From NCBI RefSeq assembly GCF_002056795.1, contig NZ_CP020104.1:1747001-1811000 (forward strand): DNA of 64,000 nucleotides. Reading direction: 5' to 3'. Below are positions 18,254 through 27,476 of the stretch, piece after piece. Numbering within the stretch: position 1 is the stretch's first letter; every line of letters begins with the position of its first letter. This DNA comes from Spirosoma aerolatum. Its GTDB lineage: Bacteria > Bacteroidota > Bacteroidia > Cytophagales > Spirosomataceae. The notes below the pieces were generated by a model. That model ran no database searches. It saw only the letters and a list, made by a program, of their open reading frames with translations, and had not been told where the DNA came from. The position numbers and the translations under genes are program-made.

Positions 18254-21200
18254 ATGGAACAGACAACTACACGATACTTAACACGAATGCAACACACGCT
18301 ACGAGCCATGAGGCAACTGCTTTGGCTTCGGTATGGCATTGCGTTGCTGTTAGTGGCTACCTCCCTTTATACGGCTCTGGCCTTTGTTGGGGATGGTTAC
18401 CTGACCAACACCGCTCTGCCGACGCTTGATAAAGTGGTGAAAGCGGCTCCTTCTGTGCCAGCTAGCCATAACAGCAAAGACAAAGCTCTCCCCAGAAAGG
18501 GCGTGGAGACAAAAGCTACTATTGCTTTTGCTCCCGACTCCGATGGGGATGGCGTAACCGATGACGTTGATCTTGACGATGACAACGACGGGATTTTGGA
18601 TGTGAACGAAGGATGTAATGCATCCTTGATACAGAACGAGTATCAAGGAACATTTGGGCTAACAAGCGCTTGTAGACCCAGTAGTGGAACTGTGACAAAC
18701 TACGTCTACTCGTGCGGTGTAACGAGTGGAGTTGTAGAAGGGGGATATGCTATCGTGAATGGATCTATACTGGGCTCATGGAACCAATCGTGGCGCAATA
18801 TTCAGGGGCATTCAACTTCTAATCCAAACGATGCCTACTTGTTTGTGAATGGAAATGTAACTGCTCAGGGTATATTTTACACAGGTACATTCACTGTGAC
18901 CACAACAGGGAGCTATAAGTTTGGTGCCTGGGTAGTAAATCCTATTAAGGCTGGTACAAACTTCATAACTCCAAATCTTGGTGTTAGAATTATCAATACA
19001 GCGACATCTGCCCAAGTAGGTAATATTACATCCGGCAATTTGCCAGAAGGAGGCAATTGGCAAGAATTGTCAACTACTTTGAGCTTGGTACCTGGCACTT
19101 ATAAAATCGAGATGTATAATTCGTCTCTTGGGGCATATGGTAATGACTTCGCGCTGGATGATGTCTATCTTCTACCTGTACCTTGTAATGCTGATCTTGA
19201 CGGTGATGGGCTGGTAAATAGTCTTGATCTAGATTCCGATGGTGACGGCTGCCCTGACGCTCTTGAAGGCGGAGCCAGCTTCGCGCAAGCTAAATTGATT
19301 GCTTCATCAATGCCGGGAGGCAATAGCGGCACCGGGTATACGGGCACATCTGCCACACCTATAACGCAGAATTTGGGTAATGCTGTAGATGCTAATGGCG
19401 TACCAACTTTGGCTGGAACAAGCGGCCAAACAGCAGGAACTAGTCAGAATGCAGCGATTAAAGCGGCTGTTTGTGTAATCAATGCCAACAACGATGCGGC
19501 CACTACGCAGCAGAACACGCCCGTTAACATTCCGGTGCTGACCAACGACACCAATAATGGCACTCAGGCGACCAACACCAATGTGACGGTTTCGCTGCTT
19601 ACTCCACCGGCCGTGGGTACGGCCATGCTGAACTCAGATGGCACGTTTACCTACACGCCACCACCGGGCTATTCTGGGACAGCCACATTTCTCTACACTA
19701 TCTGCGACAAAACCTCACCGACGGTGTGTAGTACAGCTACGGTAGGAATTAATGTGAGTTGTTCAGATTATTCGATGATTGTAAGCGATGTTAATACATC
19801 ACAATTGGAAGTATTTAAAGTTGGATCAACAGGACCCAAACTTACGTGTGTTATAAATGCTTCAGGAGGTGAAGGGGTGGCTGCAAACCAACCCACTGGA
19901 ATTTTGTACGCCTTAAAGGATGCTTTGTCTGTATATGTGTACAATTACCAGAAAGGCCAACTAATTACGCAAATTCCTCTGAGTGATCGGGCTCCAGATC
20001 TTACTCTTTCTCCCGATGGAGCTTATCTTTATGTTGCTACTTGGTCTGCTGTACAAAAATATAGTACAGCAACAAATACGTTAGTAGCAAGTGCGCCTAA
20101 TGCCAATCTACAATCAGTAGGCGAACTTTGGGGAATAGCCGTAAATCCAATTACAGGAAATGTCTATACTTCGGCTGGATTTAGACCTACATACAGCAAT
20201 AAGTCAACTATTCAGTATATATCACCCTCGATGACAGGGGCCACTACTACATTGGTGACGGCTCCTTCTGGATATTATTACCGTGGTATAACGTTCGATA
20301 GTCAGGGTTATTTATGGGCTGTCATGTCGACTTCTGGACTAGGCTCTGGTGGCCCTGATAAACTAGTAAAGTATGATGCTATTACGGGTGCTGTACTGGG
20401 TACCTATACATTACCTGTCCCAAATCCTAGTAGCCTTTCCAATGGTAGCCAGGTAGCATTCGATGTAGCAGTAGGGCCAGATGGAAACTTGTATATTGCT
20501 ACCTTAGGTGGCGATTGTGTAACAAAATTCGACGTAAACACTAACACGTTCTCTACATTTGTTCCATATGCACAGGGAACAGGATCAAAAGCTTTAACTT
20601 TTCTCTGTGGTCCATTCTATTGTACGACCCAAATCACGGCTAACCCCGATTTGCAGACGACTACGCAGTGTACGGCGGTGAATGTGCCAGTACTGACCAA
20701 CGACACCTATGCGGGTGCTACGCCAACTACCTCGAATGTGAAGGTAACGGTAACCTCGCAGCCCGCCAACGGTACGGCCACGGTCAATTCAGATGGTACC
20801 ATCAAGTTTACGCCGACCTGTACCTTCACGGGGTCAACGACGTTTGCCTACTCGATTTGTGAGGTGCAAAACACCACCAACTGTGCGGCCTCTACCGTAA
20901 CGGTGAATGTGGTAGGGGTAAAAGCCAACAACGATGTAGCCACTACACCGCAGAACACGCCCGTTAACATTCCGGTGCTGACCAACGACACCAATAATGG
21001 CGCTCAGGCGACCAACACCAACGTGACGGTTTCGCTGACGAATCCGCCAGTAAGTGGTACGGCCACGCTGAATCCTGATGGCACATTTACCTACACGCCA
21101 CCGCCGGGTTTCTCAGGACCCGTCAGCTTCACCTATACCATCTGCGACAAAACCTCGCCGACGGTGTGTAGTAGGGCTGTGGTAGGTGTAAATGTAAGTT

Positions 21201-24200
21201 GTTCTAACTATAGCCTGCTGGTAAGTGAGTATGTTGGTAAGCGACTTGATGTCTTTAATTATGGACAATCGAGTGCAACCTTTACCTGCGCTAGATCCAA
21301 CTTTGGTGGAGAAGGGGCTGTAACCAATCCTACGACTAATTTAGCTTATATTGTATTATTAGAAGCAAACAGTACTGGGCCTAATCGCGACATCGCTGTA
21401 TACAATTATGCTACAGGTACAGTTGTTACAAGAATATCGACTGTGCCCGGTTTGGCTATTGATATAGCTCTGTCGCCTGATGGATTATATGCCTATGTTG
21501 CAGGTACAGGTGGAGTATCGAAAATAAGCACTACAACAAATACTGTCTTAACTACTAATACAAGCCGGTCTTTCAACTGGGGGGTTGCCGTGAATCCTAA
21601 TACTGGAAATGTATATGTAAGTGGAGGCTGGGAGCAGTATTATTCGAGTGGCGGTACGTCAACAATATCGTATATAGCGCCTTCTTTATCCGGTTCATTT
21701 ACGAATTTAGTGACTGCCCCAAGTGGGTATTACTATAGAGGAATCACGTTCGATGCCGCCGGGAATCTATGGGCAGTTATGTCGCCTGACCCTGCTAGTG
21801 GACCGGATAAATTAGTTAAATACGATGCTAATACTGGTGCGGTATTAGGTACTTACTCATTTCCCGTTCCTGTAGTTAATGGCACCTCCGGAGGTACTAG
21901 CGTAAGCGCATGGGATATTGCAGTTGGGCCTGATGGTAATCTATATATTGGCACGATGAAAGGGGATTGTATTACAAAGTTTGATGTAACAACCAATACC
22001 TTTTCGACCTATATACCTTATGTGTCAGGTGCCGGAGCTAAAGGTCTTGCCTTTGTTTGCGGTACGTTTTATTGCACCACTGAAATCACGGCTAACCCCG
22101 ATTCACAGACAACTACGCAATGTACGGCGGTGAACGTGCCAGTACTGACCAACGATACATACGCTGGTAATACGCCAACTACCTCGAATGTGAAGGTAAC
22201 GGTGACCTCGCAGCCCGCCAACGGTACGGCCACGGTCAACTCCGATGGGACAATCAGGTTTGCACCTGCCTGTAGCTTCACGGGCGTTACTACCTTTACC
22301 TACTCAATCTGTGAAGTTCAAAGTACGACTAATTGCTCAAGTACTACGGTAACGATCACGGTGAATCGCGTCCCCGATTCGGATGGCGATGGTCTGCCAG
22401 ACAATATTGACCTGGACGATGATAATGATGGCATTCTGGATATTTATGAAGATTGTACGGCTTCATTAGTAACCGAAGAGTTTCAGGGTACGTTTGGGCA
22501 GACATCGGTCTGTCGGGCGTCTACGTCTAGTGTCACATCTTATGCGTTTGCGTGCCAGCCCAATGCAGGACAATACACGATTTTGAATCAGTCGATTCCG
22601 CCTACGTGGAACAATCCGGTATTCCAGGCCCTGAACGGTCACTCGTCAACGGCTGCAACGGATGCCTACATGTGGGTGAATGGTTCGTCGGCAGTGGGGG
22701 TTTTCTACTCCGGTCAATTCACCGTAACCACGGCTAATACGTATAACTTCGGCTGCTGGGCGGCTAACATGGTCAAGGCAGGAACGAATATTGGCTTGCC
22801 CAATGTAGGCGTACGAATAATCAATACGGCTACGTCGGCACAGGTAAGCAATATTACTTCAGGCAATTTGCCCGAAGGCGGCACCTGGCAACAGGTAGGT
22901 TCTTCGGTAACGCTTTCGCCTGGCACGTACCGCCTGGAAATGTATAACATCGGAACCGCAATCAGCGGCAATGATTTTGGTGTCGATGATATTTATGTGA
23001 CTCCGGCAAGCTGTAATAATGATATAGATGGCGATGGCATACCAAACCGTTTAGACCTCGACTCCGATGGCGACGGTTGTGCCGACGCTCTGGAAGGTGG
23101 AGCCAGCTTTACCAATGCAAACCTGGTGGCTTCGTCGATGCCGGGTGGTAACAGCGGTGCTGGCTATACAGGTACATCAACCAATCCGATTACCACTAAT
23201 CTCTGCGCAAGCGCAGCCTGTGTTGATGCGAATGGTGTGCCAACAATAGCTGGAGCAAGTGGGCAATTAATTGGCACCAGCCAGGACGCTACTCAACAGG
23301 ATGTAGCCTGCTGTACGTCACTGACACCTGTGCTATCGGCCACCAGCAAGTCGAATGTGTGCCCGATTACCACGGTCGATCTGAGCACCATTACGGCCAG
23401 CAATACACCCGCCAGCTATACCCTGGCCTGGTTCAGTGGCACACCGGCTACGGCGGCCAACAAACTGAGCAGTGTCAATTCTCTGACGGCAGGTACCTAC
23501 TATGCGGCCTTCACCAATGGCACCTGCTATGGGCCAACCGCGCCGGTGTCGGCATCGGTACTAGCCTGCTTCGACTGCGCCAACATCACCGTTGGCGGTA
23601 AATTTGTGGCTGGTTTCCCCTCGTCGGGTACGCTTACCGTGCCCATCTCGGGAGCTAAAGCCGGATCGTTCACCCTCAACCTGTCGGGTACGGGCTTTAG
23701 CACCACGCCATCGCCCTACGTCACTACGCTGACGGCCAGCCAGACGGCCATTGCCATTCCGGTGCAGTACGACGGATCGGGTTCGGCAGGGGTTGTTAGT
23801 CTGTCGCTCAGTTCGCCACAGGCGGGCAATAGCTGTACGCCAACCGTACCTGTCACACCAGCTATCCCCTGCGCACCGTTGATTCCGGGGCAGGTGGTGC
23901 CGGGTAAGGCCAGTGTGCTGGTGGGCGATGCGACCTCCTTTACCTACGTTGGTAAAACGCAGGGCAGCACCGTTCGCTGGTTTATCTCGCCGTCGAACAC
24001 CGTATCGCCCAACCAGGGCACGGGCACCGTCATTCCGTCGGTATCCTTCCTGCAACCGGGCTATTATCAGATTATTTTTGAAGAGACCAACAGCACCAGC
24101 CCCGCAGGCTGTAATATCCCCAGCACGGTGCAGTCGACACTCGACTACCTGGTAAAATCGCCGACTCCTGTCTGCGCCTATCCCGGATCGAGCACTGTAA

Positions 24201-27200
24201 CGACGCTGCCGACGGTAGCTGCCGTCAAAATCGGCCAGATGGGTAGTTTCTCGCTGGTGGGTGGTCAGCCCTACAACAACGTGCAGTGGGAGATTATCCC
24301 CTCGGCTGGCGCTACACCTAACTCAGGCAGTGGTGCGTTTACCAGCAACATCACCTTCAGCCAGGAAGGGCTGTTCCGGGCGGTGTTTACGATGACCAAC
24401 CTGGGCGATGGCACCTGTACGCCGGTTCAGAAAGTGAGTGCCGGACTGATTTCGGTGGGTCTTGACCCCTGCGCAGCGCCGTCGCCTATCGATGTGCTGG
24501 AAGCCAGTGGCAAAGATTCGACCCTGGTTGGCACCACGGCTACCTTCAATGCTGTTGGCGGTGTACCCCGTCAGAGCATCATCTGGAAGGTATACCCCAC
24601 CACGGGTGTATCGAGCGTGAGCGGAACGGGTAGCTCGGCCACGATTACCTTTAGCCAGACGGGCGATTATGTCGTTACGTTCATTGCTACCAACGGTAGT
24701 CTGCCGCTCAACTGTACCAAGCCAACATCGATAGCTGGTAACCGCGCCATCAAAGTATATGGCCCAACGGTGCTGCCACCGATTGCCACGCCGGACATCA
24801 ACACCACACGGGTGAACACACCGGTGCCGGGTAATGTACTGACCAACGACAACGATCCGAATAGTCCGGTCCAGTCGCTGACAGTAACGTTGATTTCTCC
24901 ACCGCCAGTGGGTACGGTATCGCTCAACCCCGATGGTAGCTACGTCTATACCCCGCCGACCAATTTCACGGGTACGACCACCTTCTGCTACAAGGCCACC
25001 AATACCTCAGGTCTGAGCAGCACCGCTTGTGCCACCATCACGGTCGTTCCCGATCCGGTTCCGGCCGGAGTGGGCAACAACCCACCGGTGCCCAACAACG
25101 ATGCCACGCAGACGACAGTGGGTACGCCGGTGAAGATTGTGATTCTGGGCAACGACACCGATCCTGACAGCAACACCTCGCCCAACGGTCAGTTGAACAC
25201 GCCTGTTCTGCTGGGTCAACCTGCCCAGGGTACGGCCATTCTCAACCCGGATGGCAGCGTAACCTACACCCCGCCGACTGGTTTCACGGGTGTGGTGACC
25301 TTCCCTTACCAGGTGTGCGACAAGGCCAGCAGCCCGCTCTGTGCCACGGCTCTGGTAACGGTAACGGTACTGCCTACACCAGCGGCTGGTACGCCACTGT
25401 CTCCGGTAGCGGTTGATGACGCCCTGCTGACACTGGTGAACACGCCGAAGCAGGGTACGGTAGCCTCGAATGATAGCGATCCCAACAACCCGGCGCTGCC
25501 GTTGACCTTCACCGGAGGCCAGCCCAGCCACGGTACGGTGGTGCTCAACCCCGATGGTACGTATACCTACACGCCAACGACCAACTATAGCGGTCCTGAC
25601 TCGTTCACCTACAACGCCTGCAACACGGCTGGTAAGTGCGACAAAGCCACAGTTTATATTGTGGTTCTGCCGCCAACGATTCAGCCACCGATTGCGACAC
25701 CGGACATCAACACCACACGGGTGAACACACCGGTGCCGGGCAACGTATCGACCAACGATAACGATCCCCAGAATCAGCCGTTGACCTTCACGCTGATCAC
25801 CCCACCACCAGTGGGTACGGTATCGCTCAACCCCGATGGTAGCTACGTCTATACCCCGCCGACCAATTTCACGGGTACGACCAGCTTCTGCTACAAGGCC
25901 ACCAATACCTCTGGTCTGAGCAGCACCGCTTGTGTCACGGTCGATGTCTTGCCTGATCCGTCGATTTTGCAAAACAATCCGCCCGCACCCAACAACGATG
26001 CCACGCAGACGACAGTGGGTACGCCAGTGAAGATTGTGATTCTGGGCAACGACACCGATCCCGACAGCAGCACCTCGCCCAACGGTCAGTTGAACACGCC
26101 TGTTCTGCTGGGTCAGCCTGCGCAGGGAACGGCCATTCTCAACCCGGATGGCAGCGTGACCTACACCCCGCCGACTGGTTTCACGGGTGTGGTGACCTTC
26201 CCTTACCAGGTGTGCGACAAGGCCAGCAGCCCGCTCTGTGCCACGGCTCTGGTAACGGTAACGGTACTGCCAGCGCCACCTGCCGGAACGATTCTGCCTC
26301 CGGTAGCGGTAGACGATGCTCTGCTGACCAATATCAATACGCCGAAGCAGGGTACGGTAGCCAGCAACGATAGCGATCCCAACAACCCGGCGCTGCCGCT
26401 GACCTATACCAGCGGCCAGCCGAGCCACGGTACCGTAACGATGAACCCCGACGGTAGCTATACCTACACGCCGACGACCAACTACAGCGGTCCTGATTCG
26501 TTTACTTACACGGTATGCAACACGGCCAGCAAGTGCGACAAGGCGACGGTATACATTGTGATCCAGCAACCGAAGGGTCTGCTGCTGATGCCGAAAGCCT
26601 GGTTGCAGGGGGCTCTCTTCGGGGTCACCGATCCGAACGGGCTGATGCGCGACGACCTGCGGGTGAAAGGGTATCTGCCCGCCAGCAGTCCGTATGCCAG
26701 CCTGAATCCCATCACGCCGGTGGGTCCGATCAGCAACACGGCCACGGTCTTTGGGGTAACGGGTGCCAACGCCATCGTCGACTGGGTCTTTGTCGAACTG
26801 CGTAATCCTGCTAATCCGTCGCAGATTATCGATAGCCGGGCCGCCCTGATTCAGCGCGATGGTGACATCGTCGATCTGGATGGTCAGTCGCCCGTATCGT
26901 TCACGGCTGCTCAGGGAAGCTATTATGTAGCGGTTCGCCACCGCAATCACCTGGGTGTGATGACGGCCAGTGCCATTCCGCTGAGCTTCACCAGTACGGT
27001 GGTTGACTTCCGCACGCCTTCGACGCCGACCTACCGCATCAGTACCAGCGCGGTAAATCAGCCGGAGGTAACGGTAGCGCAGGGTGTGGCGCTGTGGGCC
27101 GGTAATGTGCTCTACGATAAGTCGGTGATTTATCAGGGAACGACCAACGATGTGTCGGCTATCTCGCAGCAGGTGAAAGGCGCCACGGGCAATGTGACCG

Positions 27201-27376
27201 GCACCGCCAACTACATCCTGCAGGGCTATAACACGGCCGATGTGAACATGGACGGGCAGGCTATTTACCAGGGTACGGGCAACGATGTGAACTACATCTA
27301 CCTGAACGTAACCAAGAATCACCCAGGTAATGTGGCGGGTCAGAACTTCTTTGTCATCCCCGAACAACTACCCTAA
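18254..27376 (+). CDS. Giant multidomain surface protein (3040 aa) with tandem-95-like and propeller modules
   Basis: The N-terminus has one hydrophobic signal or anchor segment (about 24-48). A module then occurs twice, at about 95-410 and 1373-1690: a calcium-binding thrombospondin-3-like stretch (DSDGDGVTDDVDLDDDNDG), a lectin-like beta domain, and DLDSDGDGCPDALEGGASF. Between them, a unit of tandem-95-type Ig-like domain plus YVTN/NHL-like propeller plus second Ig-like domain occurs twice (about 410-890 and 890-1370). Then come PKD-like domains (about 1690-2170) and two three-domain superrepeats (about 2174-2769). The C-terminal domain (about 2773-3040) has MRDDLRVKGYLP and NMDGQAIYQGTGND. 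It lacks a classical T9SS domain and ends FFVIPEQLP, a type of end seen on other Bacteroidota secreted proteins. Probably an adhesin or matrix protein. Confidence 0.87.
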   Translation: MEQTTTRYLTRMQHTLRAMRQLLWLRYGIALLLVATSLYTALAFVGDGYLTNTALPTLDKVVKAAPSVPASHNSKDKALPRKGVETKATIAFAPDSDGDGVTDDVDLDDDNDGILDVNEGCNASLIQNEYQGTFGLTSACRPSSGTVTNYVYSCGVTSGVVEGGYAIVNGSILGSWNQSWRNIQGHSTSNPNDAYLFVNGNVTAQGIFYTGTFTVTTTGSYKFGAWVVNPIKAGTNFITPNLGVRIINTATSAQVGNITSGNLPEGGNWQELSTTLSLVPGTYKIEMYNSSLGAYGNDFALDDVYLLPVPCNADLDGDGLVNSLDLDSDGDGCPDALEGGASFAQAKLIASSMPGGNSGTGYTGTSATPITQNLGNAVDANGVPTLAGTSGQTAGTSQNAAIKAAVCVINANNDAATTQQNTPVNIPVLTNDTNNGTQATNTNVTVSLLTPPAVGTAMLNSDGTFTYTPPPGYSGTATFLYTICDKTSPTVCSTATVGINVSCSDYSMIVSDVNTSQLEVFKVGSTGPKLTCVINASGGEGVAANQPTGILYALKDALSVYVYNYQKGQLITQIPLSDRAPDLTLSPDGAYLYVATWSAVQKYSTATNTLVASAPNANLQSVGELWGIAVNPITGNVYTSAGFRPTYSNKSTIQYISPSMTGATTTLVTAPSGYYYRGITFDSQGYLWAVMSTSGLGSGGPDKLVKYDAITGAVLGTYTLPVPNPSSLSNGSQVAFDVAVGPDGNLYIATLGGDCVTKFDVNTNTFSTFVPYAQGTGSKALTFLCGPFYCTTQITANPDLQTTTQCTAVNVPVLTNDTYAGATPTTSNVKVTVTSQPANGTATVNSDGTIKFTPTCTFTGSTTFAYSICEVQNTTNCAASTVTVNVVGVKANNDVATTPQNTPVNIPVLTNDTNNGAQATNTNVTVSLTNPPVSGTATLNPDGTFTYTPPPGFSGPVSFTYTICDKTSPTVCSRAVVGVNVSCSNYSLLVSEYVGKRLDVFNYGQSSATFTCARSNFGGEGAVTNPTTNLAYIVLLEANSTGPNRDIAVYNYATGTVVTRISTVPGLAIDIALSPDGLYAYVAGTGGVSKISTTTNTVLTTNTSRSFNWGVAVNPNTGNVYVSGGWEQYYSSGGTSTISYIAPSLSGSFTNLVTAPSGYYYRGITFDAAGNLWAVMSPDPASGPDKLVKYDANTGAVLGTYSFPVPVVNGTSGGTSVSAWDIAVGPDGNLYIGTMKGDCITKFDVTTNTFSTYIPYVSGAGAKGLAFVCGTFYCTTEITANPDSQTTTQCTAVNVPVLTNDTYAGNTPTTSNVKVTVTSQPANGTATVNSDGTIRFAPACSFTGVTTFTYSICEVQSTTNCSSTTVTITVNRVPDSDGDGLPDNIDLDDDNDGILDIYEDCTASLVTEEFQGTFGQTSVCRASTSSVTSYAFACQPNAGQYTILNQSIPPTWNNPVFQALNGHSSTAATDAYMWVNGSSAVGVFYSGQFTVTTANTYNFGCWAANMVKAGTNIGLPNVGVRIINTATSAQVSNITSGNLPEGGTWQQVGSSVTLSPGTYRLEMYNIGTAISGNDFGVDDIYVTPASCNNDIDGDGIPNRLDLDSDGDGCADALEGGASFTNANLVASSMPGGNSGAGYTGTSTNPITTNLCASAACVDANGVPTIAGASGQLIGTSQDATQQDVACCTSLTPVLSATSKSNVCPITTVDLSTITASNTPASYTLAWFSGTPATAANKLSSVNSLTAGTYYAAFTNGTCYGPTAPVSASVLACFDCANITVGGKFVAGFPSSGTLTVPISGAKAGSFTLNLSGTGFSTTPSPYVTTLTASQTAIAIPVQYDGSGSAGVVSLSLSSPQAGNSCTPTVPVTPAIPCAPLIPGQVVPGKASVLVGDATSFTYVGKTQGSTVRWFISPSNTVSPNQGTGTVIPSVSFLQPGYYQIIFEETNSTSPAGCNIPSTVQSTLDYLVKSPTPVCAYPGSSTVTTLPTVAAVKIGQMGSFSLVGGQPYNNVQWEIIPSAGATPNSGSGAFTSNITFSQEGLFRAVFTMTNLGDGTCTPVQKVSAGLISVGLDPCAAPSPIDVLEASGKDSTLVGTTATFNAVGGVPRQSIIWKVYPTTGVSSVSGTGSSATITFSQTGDYVVTFIATNGSLPLNCTKPTSIAGNRAIKVYGPTVLPPIATPDINTTRVNTPVPGNVLTNDNDPNSPVQSLTVTLISPPPVGTVSLNPDGSYVYTPPTNFTGTTTFCYKATNTSGLSSTACATITVVPDPVPAGVGNNPPVPNNDATQTTVGTPVKIVILGNDTDPDSNTSPNGQLNTPVLLGQPAQGTAILNPDGSVTYTPPTGFTGVVTFPYQVCDKASSPLCATALVTVTVLPTPAAGTPLSPVAVDDALLTLVNTPKQGTVASNDSDPNNPALPLTFTGGQPSHGTVVLNPDGTYTYTPTTNYSGPDSFTYNACNTAGKCDKATVYIVVLPPTIQPPIATPDINTTRVNTPVPGNVSTNDNDPQNQPLTFTLITPPPVGTVSLNPDGSYVYTPPTNFTGTTSFCYKATNTSGLSSTACVTVDVLPDPSILQNNPPAPNNDATQTTVGTPVKIVILGNDTDPDSSTSPNGQLNTPVLLGQPAQGTAILNPDGSVTYTPPTGFTGVVTFPYQVCDKASSPLCATALVTVTVLPAPPAGTILPPVAVDDALLTNINTPKQGTVASNDSDPNNPALPLTYTSGQPSHGTVTMNPDGSYTYTPTTNYSGPDSFTYTVCNTASKCDKATVYIVIQQPKGLLLMPKAWLQGALFGVTDPNGLMRDDLRVKGYLPASSPYASLNPITPVGPISNTATVFGVTGANAIVDWVFVELRNPANPSQIIDSRAALIQRDGDIVDLDGQSPVSFTAAQGSYYVAVRHRNHLGVMTASAIPLSFTSTVVDFRTPSTPTYRISTSAVNQPEVTVAQGVALWAGNVLYDKSVIYQGTTNDVSAISQQVKGATGNVTGTANYILQGYNTADVNMDGQAIYQGTGNDVNYIYLNVTKNHPGNVAGQNFFVIPEQLP
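24775..26560 (+). repeat. Two copies of a three-domain superrepeat in the 3040-aa gene
   Basis: Each about 0.9-kb copy encodes domain A (ATPDINTTRVNTPVPGNV), domain B (NNDATQTTVGTPVKIVILGN) and domain C (VDDALLTxxNTPKQGTVASN). Copies start near 24775 and 25682 and are very similar in DNA. The same A-B-C order occurs twice in the next gene. Confidence 0.85.
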
Positions 27377-27385
27377 CTACGAGTA

Positions 27386-27435
27386 GGTACCTCTCCGGCT
27401 TCGGCTGCTGGTCGGCCGGGGCAGGAGAGGTATCC
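27386..27435 (+). terminator. Hairpin after the 3040-aa gene
   Basis: Near-complementary arms GGTACCTCTCC and GGAGAGGTATCC enclose a GC-rich loop that can itself fold. It starts 10 bp after the stop, has no T-tract, and could attenuate read-through into the next gene. Confidence 0.5.
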
Positions 27436-27476
27436 CAAAAACTGAACAGTGGAACTGTAATCTAAAAACATGTAAC

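Noticed and set aside
17787..18339. Overlapping small frames on both strands (17787-17999 plus, 17799-18059 and 17941-18339 minus)
   Set aside because: Mutually overlapping, no recognisable domain, in GC-rich leader DNA; kept only as a note in the intergenic entry.
25007..27367. A 786-codon open frame on the minus strand
   Set aside because: Antisense to the cassette part of the 3040-aa gene, low-complexity Arg/Gly/Val sequence that repeats with the cassettes; a shadow frame.
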